The notes under the pieces were generated by a model. The model was given only the letters and a program-made list of their open reading frames with translations, was not told where the DNA came from and searched no databases. From Gammaproteobacteria bacterium (lineage in GTDB: Bacteria; Pseudomonadota; Gammaproteobacteria; Burkholderiales; Rhodocyclaceae), in assembly GCA_018825305.1 (NCBI GenBank), contig JAHJEO010000011.1, forward strand, positions 26,988 to 90,987: DNA of 64,000 nucleotides, given 5' to 3'. A program made the translations under genes and the position numbers. Below are positions 55,765 to 64,000 of the stretch, in pieces. Position 1 is the first letter of the stretch; every line of letters starts with the position of its first letter.

Positions 55765-57143
55765 ATGCTACTTCGCCTCGCACTGACGGCACTGCTTTGC
55801 CTGCCCGCATTTAAAGCACAAGCCGAAGTCGTCGCCCCACGCGAACCGGCGCTGCTGCAAATGTCGCCCGACTTGTCGATGCCCGCAGCCGACATCTCGG
55901 CCACCAAGCTCACCTTCACCCGCGACCCCTCGCAAGAAGTGACGGACGAACTGCCGCCGCTGCCCACCATCGACCTCACCGCCTCGCCGGACGACCTGTG
56001 GCAACGCATCCGCAACGGTTTCGGCATGCCCGACCTGCACAGCCCGCTGGTGGCCGACCGGCAGGCCTGGTACCTCAACCGCCCTGATCTGTTGAAGCGC
56101 GTGTTCGACCGCAGCCGAAAATACATATTCCACATCGTCGAGGAACTCGAAAAGCGCGGCATGCCGACCGAGCTGGCGTTGCTGCCCATCGTCGAAAGCT
56201 CGTTCAACCCGCTGGCCCACTCGCACGCGCGGGCGCTGGGCATGTGGCAGTTCATTCCCTCGACGGGCAAGAACTACAACCTCAAGCAGAACTACTGGAT
56301 GGACCAGCGCCGCGACATCATCGCATCGACCAGCGCCGCGCTCGACTACCTGCAGAACATCTACGAAATGAACGGCGACTGGCACCTGGCGCTGGCCTCC
56401 TACAACTGGGGTGAAAACGCCGTCGCCCGGGCCGTCGCCAAGAACTCGGCGCGCAACCAGCCGACCGATTACCTCAACCTCACCATGCCGGCCGAGACCC
56501 GTTATTACGTGCCGAAGCTGCAGGCCATCAAGAACATCGTGTCCCAGCCCGAGCTCTTCGGCTTCCGCCTCGAGGCCATCCCCAACAAACCCTACTTCGG
56601 CACGGTCGACATCAACGCCGACATGGACATCTCGCTCGCCGCCAAGCTGGCCGAAACGCCGCTCGACGAGTTCATCGCCCTGAACCCGGCCTACCACCGG
56701 CCCGTCGTACAGGGCGACAACCCGAGCCCGCTGGTGATCCCCGTCGACAAGGTCGACACTTTCCGCCGCAACCTGGAACGCTACGAGGCCGAGGACCGGC
56801 CGCTGTCGAGCTGGCAGACCTACACCCTGAAGCGCGGCGAAAAACTGGACCGCGTGGCCGCGCGCTTCGGCCTGACGCAGGCGAAGCTGCAGCAGATCAA
56901 CGGCATCACCCGGCGCGTCAAGGTCGGGCCCGGCTTCAGCCTGCTGGTGCCGGGCAAGGGCGCCCTTGCCGCCGCCGACGCCGTGGCCGGCAAGCTGCCG
57001 CAGGCGCAGCCGGATGTCCCCAAATCCACGCGCGGCAAGGGCGGCAAGCGCAGCGCCAAGGGCGCCAAGCCGGCGAAGAAGTCCGCCACGACCAAGGCGA
57101 AAACCACTGCCAAGCCGCGCACCGCGGCCAAGGGCAAAAAACG

Positions 57144-57147
<4 letters not shown>
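55765..57147 (+). CDS. mltD: Membrane-bound lytic murein transglycosylase D
   Basis: A 460-residue periplasmic enzyme that cuts peptidoglycan glycan strands. A signal peptide (about 1-20) is followed by the GH23 domain, with the catalytic Glu in PIVESSFNPLAHSHARALGMWQFIPSTG (about residues 146-170). A LysM-like repeat (YTLKRGEKLDRVAARFGLTQAKLQQINGI) lies at about 352-380. A 40-residue Lys/Ala/Thr-rich tail (RGKGGKRSAKGAKPAKK and more) resembles a histone-like or polyanion-binding tail. This tail is unusual for MltD. No lipobox, despite the family name. Confidence 0.93.
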
Positions 57148-59092
<1,945 letters not shown>

Positions 59093-59096
<4 letters not shown>

Positions 59097-60481
59097 CCGG
59101 CGTTCCTCGGGTCGAAGGCGTCGCGCACCGCGTCGGCCAGCAGGTTGGCGGCCAGCACCAGGGCGAACATGAAGGCGAAGGCCGCCGCCAGCGACCACCA
59201 CACCATGGGCTCGCGCGCCAGCTCCATGCGCGCGGCGTTGATCATGGTGCCGAAGCTGATGGTGTTGGGATCGACGCCGATGCCGACATACGACAGCACC
59301 GCCTCGGCCAGCACCAGCCCGGAGAAATCCATCACCAGCGCGATCAGCACGATGTGCATCAGGTTGGGCAGGATGTGGCGCAGCATGATGGCCAGGCGGC
59401 CGACGCCGAAGGCCTGCGCCGCCTGCACGTAATCCATCTCGCGCAGCTTCAGCGTCTCGCCGCGCAGCAGCCGCGCCAGGCCGGTCCAGCTCGTCACACC
59501 GAGGATCAGGCACAGCGCCAGCAGCCGCGCGTCGGCGCGTTCGGCACTGCTGGCGAACCATTCCGGGTGGGTGTCGATGATCACCTGCATCATCAGCACG
59601 GCGGCCGCGATCAGCAGCACGCCGGGGATCGAGTTGAGCACGGTGTAGAGATACTGGATCGCGTCGTCCACCCAACCGCCGACGTAGCCGGCGAGCATGC
59701 CCAGCAGCACCGCCGCCGGCAGCATGATGAGCGTCGTCAGCGTGCCGATCAACAGCCCGGTGCGGATGCTCTTCAGCGTGAGGTAAAGCACGTCCTGCCC
59801 CACCTTGTCGGTGCCGAGCACGTGGTAGCCCTGCGCCAGCGCCACCACCACCCCGGCGATCAGCAACAGGACAAGCGCGGTAACGAGCACGGCCCCCACG
59901 GCCGGCCCCGCCGTGTCGCCAGCGCCGTCCCCGTGGATACCGCTTCGCATAAGTTTTTTCCGGCGCGCGAAAAACCACAGCGGCAGCCACAACGCAACGC
60001 CCAGCCCCAGCCCTTTCAGCACGCGCATGGCGATGTCGCCGCCGTGGCCGTCGAGCTGCGCGCCGAGATGCGCGCCGCCATGCCTGAGGCGCGGGAAGTC
60101 GCGGCCGCCGCCGCCGGCATCGAGTGACTCCTTGGCAAAAAGGTACGTCGCCAGCGGCGCCGAGTAGGTCTTCTCGCTGCGCGTGCGCAGAGGCGACAGC
60201 ACGGCATCAAGCGCCGAGAGCACCTCGTTGGAATAGTTGGTGCTGCCCGCCGGTACGCCGCCGACATCCGGCAGGCGCTCGCGGTAGTGCAGCGAGTCGA
60301 GCACGCCGACCAGCAGGAATGTCGCCAGCACCGTCGTCGCTGCCATCGCCGTGGCGCTGGCGCCGACTTTTCGCCAGGCGTCGCGCAGGTGCGCCTGCCG
60401 CCGCGACCACCAGCCGCCGATGAACACCAGCGCCAGCAGCAGGAACAGCAGGGCATCGGACCAGAGGATGACGACTTTCAC
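59093..60481 (-). CDS. ABC transporter permease, peptide/nickel type (DppC/YejE-like)
   Basis: A 462-residue permease. The binding-protein-dependent fold (about 255-460) has the EAA-like loop ALRLMDYVQAAQAFGVGRLAIMLRHILPNL-type sequence. Before it lies a long N-terminal part (about 1-190) with two helices and a soluble stretch (YRERLPDVGGVPAGSTNYSNEVLSAL). This is longer than the usual 300-residue subunit and is probably the YejE-like extension. It is coupled at both ends (ATGA) to the ATPase and to the other permease. Confidence 0.9.
60349..60371 (+). repeat. Dispersed REP-like motif, copy 14
   Basis: CCGTGGCGCTGGCGCCGACTTTT, one mismatch, in the N-terminal part of the permease gene, read on minus as KVGASATA. 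Confidence 0.6.
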
Positions 60482-61455
60482 TGCAGCCTCACCCGCGGAT
60501 CCACCAGCGTGTAGGAAATGTCGGTCAGCAAGAGGCCGACGATGTAGAGCAGCGAGCCGATGAACACCATGGCCCGCACCACGGCGAAATCCTGGGCGTT
60601 GATGGCATCGATGGTGTAGCTGCCGAGGCCGGGGATGCCGAAGAAGGACTCGATCAGCAGGCTACCCATGAACAGCAGCGGGATCAGCACCACCACGCCG
60701 GTCAGGATCGGGATCAGCGCATTCCGCAGCACGTGGCCGAACAGCACGGCGCGCTCCGACAGGCCCTTGGCCCGCGCCGTGCGAACGTAGTCCTTGGATA
60801 CCTCTTCGAGGAACAGCGTGCGATACCAGCGCGTGCTGGAGCCGATGCCGCCGATGACGCTGATGACCACCGGCAGTATGATGAACTTCGCCGCATCGAG
60901 CCCGCCGGCATAGCCCGAGATCGGCACCAGGTGCCATATCTTGGACACCAGCCACTGCCCGCCGATGATGTAGAACAGGCCCGACACCGACATCATCGCC
61001 ACGCACAGCACCACCCCGGCGAAATCGAGATAGCTGGCGCGGAAATACACCAGCAGCAACGCGAACGACACCGCCGAAAACAACCCCAGCACGAACACCG
61101 GGATCGCCACCGCCAGCGACGGCATCATCCGCGTCGTGATCTCGCGGGCGATGTCGCGGCCGTCGTCGGCGCGGCCGAAATCGAAGGCGAACATCTTGGC
61201 GGACTTCTGGAAGAAGATTGTCTCGGTCGCCCTGGCCGCGCCGCCGGCCTGCGCGTTCCACAGCAGCGGCTTGTCGTAGCCGCGCTCGACCTTCCATTTT
61301 TCGATGGCCTCGGGCGTTACCCGCTTCACCCCGAGCTGCATGCGCGCCATGTCGTCGGGCGAATTGACGACGAAGAACAGCGCGAAGGTGATCAGATTCA
61401 CCCCGATCAGGATCGGGATCGCGTAGAGCAGGCGGCGGACGATGTAGGCGAGCAT
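60478..61455 (-). CDS. ABC transporter permease, peptide/nickel type (DppB/YejB-like)
   Basis: A 325-residue permease with MLAYIVRRLLYAIPILIGVNLITFALF at its start, a long periplasmic loop, and five more helices. The EAA loop is in YVRTARAKGLSERAVLFGHVLRNALIPILT. It is the first gene of the three-gene unit. Upstream, only 13 bases separate it from the stop of the integrase gene, and there is no substrate-binding-protein gene where one is expected. The unit may therefore rely on the integrase promoter or a promoter within intI. Confidence 0.92.
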   Translation of the reverse strand: MLAYIVRRLLYAIPILIGVNLITFALFFVVNSPDDMARMQLGVKRVTPEAIEKWKVERGYDKPLLWNAQAGGAARATETIFFQKSAKMFAFDFGRADDGRDIAREITTRMMPSLAVAIPVFVLGLFSAVSFALLLVYFRASYLDFAGVVLCVAMMSVSGLFYIIGGQWLVSKIWHLVPISGYAGGLDAAKFIILPVVISVIGGIGSSTRWYRTLFLEEVSKDYVRTARAKGLSERAVLFGHVLRNALIPILTGVVVLIPLLFMGSLLIESFFGIPGLGSYTIDAINAQDFAVVRAMVFIGSLLYIVGLLLTDISYTLVDPRVRLQ

Positions 61456-61468
61456 GGCGCGGCGAAGC

Positions 61469-62458
61469 TTATAGCTTATCCAGCGGACTGGTCACGCCGC
61501 GCCCGCCCTTGTTGAGCACATGGGTGTAGATCATGGTGGTGGAAACATCCGCGTGCCCCAGCAACTCCTGCACGGTGCGGATGTCCTGGCCGCTTTCGAG
61601 CAAGTGCGTGGCGAAGGAATGGCGCAGCGTATGCGGCGTCGCCGGCTTGGCCAGACGCGCGGCCGTTACCGCCTTCTTCATCGCCCGCTGCAGCAGTTTT
61701 TCGTCGATATGATGCCGCCGCACGACGCCGCTGCGCGGGTCGGTCGAATGGCTGCCGGAGCAGAACACGAACTGCCAGCCCCACTCGGTCGCCGCATTGG
61801 GATACTTCTTCGCCAGCGCATCGGGCAGCCACACCTCGGCCCGGCCGGCGGCGAGATCGTCATCGAAAATCAGGCGGCGGCGCGCCAGATGCTCCGCCAG
61901 CGGCGTGGCCAGCGCGGCGGGCAGCATGGTGACCCGATCCTTGGCGCCCTTGCCCTCGCGGATCAGGATTTCATTGCGGCCGAAGTCCACATCCTTCACC
62001 CGCAAGCGCACGCATTCCATCAGACGCATGCCCGTGCCGTAGAGCAGGCGCCCCATCAGCCCATGCACGCCATCCATGCGCTCCAGCACGGCGCGCACCT
62101 CGGCCGGCGTCAGCACCACCGGCAAGCGCCGCGATGCCTTGGCGCGGGTCACATTGTCGAGCCATGGCAACTGGATCTCCAGCACCTCGCGGTAGAGAAA
62201 CAGGAGGGCCGAAAGCGCCTGATTCTGCGTCGAGGCGGCGACCCCGCCGGCTACGGCCAGATCGCTCAGAAACGCCCCGACCTCCGGCGCCCCCATGTCA
62301 CGCGGGTGGCGCTTGCCATGGAAAAAAATGAAGCGCTTAATCCAATTCACATATTGCGCTTCGGTGCGAATACTGTAATGCTTCACCCTGATGCGAGCGC
62401 GGACTTGATCGAGGAGTTTTGGCGCGGCGGTGCTCTCAGGTGCCACAGAAGGTGCCAT
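61469..62458 (-). CDS. intI: Integron integrase (tyrosine recombinase)
   Basis: A 329-residue tyrosine recombinase. Catalytic residues are seen in [20 protein letters not shown] (first Arg), [28 protein letters not shown] (His-Leu-x-Arg-His) and [10 protein letters not shown] (Tyr nucleophile). Between these lies the segment [22 protein letters not shown], the extra domain specific to integron integrases. It joins cassettes at attI and attC. ATG 62458 ([10 protein letters not shown]) gives the usual length; a longer frame up to 62548 is less likely. No CTGT-N8-ACAG LexA box is seen between the start and attI. Confidence 0.95.
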   Translation of the reverse strand: MAPSVAPESTAAPKLLDQVRARIRVKHYSIRTEAQYVNWIKRFIFFHGKRHPRDMGAPEVGAFLSDLAVAGGVAASTQNQALSALLFLYREVLEIQLPWLDNVTRAKASRRLPVVLTPAEVRAVLERMDGVHGLMGRLLYGTGMRLMECVRLRVKDVDFGRNEILIREGKGAKDRVTMLPAALATPLAEHLARRRLIFDDDLAAGRAEVWLPDALAKKYPNAATEWGWQFVFCSGSHSTDPRSGVVRRHHIDEKLLQRAMKKAVTAARLAKPATPHTLRHSFATHLLESGQDIRTVQELLGHADVSTTMIYTHVLNKGGRGVTSPLDKL

Positions 62459-62499
62459 ATTTTCGATACACGAAGATAAGCTACGTTGTTTCAGAAGGA

Positions 62500-62576
62500 T
62501 ACAACATCGTGAATACCAATACACACCGAACGGGTCGGGGGTATACACCGATTTGTGCGTTCACTAAACGTTAGGT
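62500..62576 (+). other. attI recombination site of the integron
   Basis: The recombination core ACTAAACGTTAGGT (62563-62576) ends in GTTAGGT at 62570-62576, where the first cassette is joined at G|TTAGGT. The left limit is not defined by sequence. The rest of the gap to intI (62459-62570) is AT-richer than the chromosome and carries the likely integrase promoter, with no single strong -10/-35 pair. Confidence 0.85.
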
Positions 62577-63151
62577 TTCTGCATGAATACCGGGATCATT
62601 ACTACACACGCCATCAAACCCCCGAGGATTGCAGCTTGGAAATAATCCCAACCGCTTCCGCTTTCGTCCTGATTGCCTCCCTTGTCACGATCCTTGGCGG
62701 TTTCCAATTGCAGCGGTATGTCGCCTTTAAGGCCGCTGCTAAAACATTCCGATCCAATGTCCTCCGCATTTTCGAGGGGTTGTACCCCGAACCGAGAAAC
62801 TGGCCCCATGATGGAACCGCCGTTAACAACAAACTGCACACCGTCTTTCCTGAGTTGCAGTCCGTAGTTTCCGACTTCAAAGGGTGCTTGCCCGATAGCC
62901 AGAAACCCAAATTCGAAATGGCTTGGCAAATCTACCTGCACGGCTCCGAAGGAAACGCAGGGACACACTACTATCAATACATGGGCTACTCGTCGCCCGA
63001 TCATCCAACGCCAGACTCCAAGGAAACATTTAAGACCAATGTTGAGCGCCTTCTGTCGTATGCCAAAGAAACCTAACATGGCGCTCAACCTCGCTCCCTT
63101 CGGTCGCTGGACGCTGCGCGATAAAGCCGCGCCGCGCCGGTTAGCTCTACG
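62571..63151 (+). mobile_element. Integron cassette 1
   Basis: Runs from TTAGGT to the G of the attC outer core (G|TTAGGG). TTAGGT plus G is the exact reverse complement of the attC inner core ACCTAAC (63071-63077), which confirms it as one cassette. It holds one plus-strand gene. Confidence 0.9.
62636..63076 (+). CDS. Cassette 1: membrane-anchored hypothetical protein
   Basis: About 146 residues from TTG 62636. The frame is open back to 62555, across attI, but that start is unlikely. It has one N-terminal helix (TASAFVLIASLVTILGGFQL) and a soluble Lys/Glu/Tyr-rich domain ending SKETFKTNVERLLSYAKET. The stop codon is the TAA of the attC inner core, as is common for cassettes. A small ATG frame (62583-62645) of 20 residues precedes it and may be a translation leader. 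Small membrane-tethered proteins like this recur in other integrons, as I recall; function unknown. Confidence 0.6.
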   Translation: MEIIPTASAFVLIASLVTILGGFQLQRYVAFKAAAKTFRSNVLRIFEGLYPEPRNWPHDGTAVNNKLHTVFPELQSVVSDFKGCLPDSQKPKFEMAWQIYLHGSEGNAGTHYYQYMGYSSPDHPTPDSKETFKTNVERLLSYAKET

Positions 63152-63157
63152 TTAGGG
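63071..63157 (+). repeat. attC site of cassette 1
   Basis: An 87-base attC from ACCTAAC to GTTAGGG with the paired arms GGCGCTCAACC and the GCGCCGGTTAGC end. The central CTCGCTCCCTTCGGTCGCTGGA is identical to that of cassette 2. Confidence 0.93.
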
Positions 63158-63465
63158 CGCAGTAACCGATAGCTCTGCACCGCCTTGATCTTGATCGCGC
63201 CGCCCTCTGTCACTTGCTCAAACCGCACCGGATGCAGTTCGAGAACGTCGGTTTCATCGAGCGAAACAATCTCCACGCCATCGGGGTACACCTTGCGCAG
63301 TAGCCGCCCCTTGAGTTGTGCGAGCGTCCATCCCTCTCCGAGTGCGAGGGTTATCGCGCTGGAGATAAGACCGTCTTGGCTTGTGGTCACTTGCGCTGCA
63401 AGGTTCTCGCACGCTTGCTCCCTAACATTTACGTCAACCGGACCTTGCGCAATAGGCGTTGTCAT
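63085..63465 (-). CDS. Cassette 2: hypothetical protein whose C-terminus is encoded by the preceding attC
   Basis: A 126-residue protein on the minus strand, opposite to the usual cassette direction. The core is helical and then strand-rich: GWTLAQLKGRLLRKVYPDGVEIVSLD. Its last 22 residues (NVELTGAARLYRAASSDRRERG, shown here only as NVELTGAARLYR plus ten more) and stop lie in the attC of cassette 1, across the 63151/63152 junction. The reading frame would end differently if another cassette stood upstream. It overlaps the previous gene by four bases. No family recognised. Confidence 0.65.
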   Translation of the reverse strand: MTTPIAQGPVDVNVREQACENLAAQVTTSQDGLISSAITLALGEGWTLAQLKGRLLRKVYPDGVEIVSLDETDVLELHPVRFEQVTEGGAIKIKAVQSYRLLRPNVELTGAARLYRAASSDRRERG

Positions 63466-63860
63466 TTCGTTACCTCCTGTGCCGGCGCAAGGCCGGTTAC
63501 GTCAGCTTTAGAGCGCAGCATGATTCCGTCCGCGATCTTCCGGCCTGCGTTCCGCGCGTTTACCGTAATTCCGGGTTCGTGCGTCTCGCCCCATCGCCGC
63601 GCTACGTCAGCGCATGCCTCGCGCTCCTTGGCCGCGATGGCATGCGCGAAGTCGTGCAGCCACTGCGCAGTGCAACGCATTCGCCCAACATTGTCAGTGC
63701 CGGTGTTGTCCGGGAAGCAATCCTCTATTTCCTCAAAACTCAACATGCCTGTGTCCTTTCGTAGTCTTTGCTGGCAGCGCTCTAACCCTACGGTCGACCT
63801 CGCTCCCTTCGGTCGCTGGACCTCACGCGATAAGGCCGCGCGAGGCCGGTCACCTACACG
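63152..63860 (+). mobile_element. Integron cassette 2
   Basis: Runs from TTAGGG to the G before TTAGGG at 63860/63861. The attC inner core CTCTAAC has one mismatch to the reverse complement of GTTAGGG. It holds two coupled minus-strand genes. Confidence 0.88.
63462..63746 (-). CDS. Cassette 2: hypothetical, phage-like small protein
   Basis: A 94-residue protein starting MLSFEEIEDCFPDNTGTD with a helical core (WLHDFAHAIAAKEREACADVARRWGE). The FAxAIxAxxRE(AE)C pattern is common in small phage and prophage proteins. Its stop overlaps the next start (ATGA-like, 63462-63465). It is read on the minus strand, so a promoter must lie within the cassette (63747-63779) or beyond. AGGACACAGGC stands before its ATG. 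Confidence 0.65.
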   Translation of the reverse strand: MLSFEEIEDCFPDNTGTDNVGRMRCTAQWLHDFAHAIAAKEREACADVARRWGETHEPGITVNARNAGRKIADGIMLRSKADVTGLAPAQEVTK

Positions 63861-63866
63861 TTAGGG
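63780..63866 (+). repeat. attC site of cassette 2
   Basis: An 87-base attC from CTCTAAC to GTTAGGG. It shares the CTCGCTCCCTTCGGTCGCTGGAC centre with the cassette 1 attC; the arms (CCTACGGTCGA and TCACCTACAC) differ. Confidence 0.92.
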
Positions 63867-64000
63867 GCTTCCGGCAGTGGCATCCAAACGCAATCCCACG
63901 TCCCGAAGTTTTTTGCCGTCACGCCGGCGCCTGTCTGAAACGATCCGCCAGTGTGGTGGCCGTAATACGTCTGGCCGCCGTGGGCAAAAATGCACTTTTC
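63854..64000 (-). CDS. Cassette 3: 3' part of a minus-strand gene
   Basis: An open frame enters from the right edge on the minus strand and reads KCIFAHGGQTYYGHHTGGSF, then GTWDCVWMPLPEAPNV, and stops at TAG 63856-63854. The stop lies in the attC of cassette 2, two codons past the junction. Composition (Gly, His, Trp, Tyr) suggests a small soluble beta-rich protein. The start is outside the window and no family is clear. Confidence 0.55.
   Translation of the reverse strand, partial: EKCIFAHGGQTYYGHHTGGSFQTGAGVTAKNFGTWDCVWMPLPEAPNV
63861..64000 (+). mobile_element. Integron cassette 3 (start only)
   Basis: Begins TTAGGGG at the junction and runs off the window. Its own attC lies beyond the right edge. 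Confidence 0.75.

Noticed and set aside
62555..62635. GTG at 62555 as start of the cassette 1 gene
   Set aside because: It would place the start outside the cassette, across attI. A gene that moves with its cassette should start after 62571.
62564..63088. Minus-strand open frame of 174 codons opposite the cassette 1 gene
   Set aside because: The plus-strand frame ends at the attC core as cassette genes do and has natural helices (SKETFKTNVERLLSYAKE). The minus frame is likely a mirror, though it was considered because cassettes 2 and 3 are reversed.

Overview
The window reads as a piece of a GC-rich betaproteobacterial chromosome, most likely from the Rhodocyclales. Pointers are PriB between rpsF and rpsR, SspA/SspB directly downstream of a three-subunit cytochrome bc1 operon, bifunctional MnmC, one LolC-type permease with LolD, a DUF3301 protein, and a short 4.5S RNA. 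Genes are tightly packed with many ATGA/GTGA overlaps. No stretch over about 300 bases lacks a gene or a recognisable element.

Layout. 1-4.2 kb: a plus-strand operon with a sialidase-like BNR protein, a membrane protein, a B12-type radical SAM protein and a PGDYG-domain protein. 4.2-6.4 kb: small unknown genes and a solitary integron cassette. 6.4-10.4 kb: GT2 glycosyltransferase, flippase-like membrane protein, Bcp, PIN-PhoH. 10.6-14.9 kb (minus): galE, dnaB and the rpsF-priB-rpsR-rplI operon. 15-21.5 kb: HDOD protein, tRNA-Arg, a long CoA-transferase, a repetitive coiled-coil protein and a GAF-GAF-PAS adenylate cyclase. 21.5-31 kb (minus): sspB, sspA, petCBA, CaiB-type CoA-transferase, recR, ybaB, dnaX, Spy-like protein, 4.5S RNA, hydrolase. 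31-41.9 kb: comEC, lolDC, a phosphoglycerate-mutase-like protein, recJ, YitT, prfB with its programmed frameshift, and prfC. 42-57 kb: lysS, mnmC, a degenerate M48 lipoprotein, gltX, tRNA-Val, a PAS plus CZB chemoreceptor pair, dnaQ, rnhA, gloB, mltD. 57-61.5 kb (minus): a peptide/nickel-type ABC exporter-importer core without its binding protein. 61.5-64 kb: an integron, with intI on minus, attI, and a cassette array that runs off the window.

Two layers of structure stand out. (1) The integron: three 87-bp attC sites share almost the same core. Two are in the array at 63 kb. The third closes a complete cassette inserted at a non-attC site 56 kb away (5579-6421). Cassettes 2 and 3 carry genes on the strand opposite to the usual cassette orientation, so their 3' ends are encoded by the attC of the cassette before them. 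(2) A dispersed 20-25 bp motif (core AAAGTCGGCGCTGGCGGCAC) occurs about a dozen times, in both orientations and in all contexts. It lies between genes, in protein linkers, at a C-terminus, and once as a near-perfect hairpin between sspA and sspB. It behaves like a REP or uptake-signal-like family that tolerates insertion into coding DNA.
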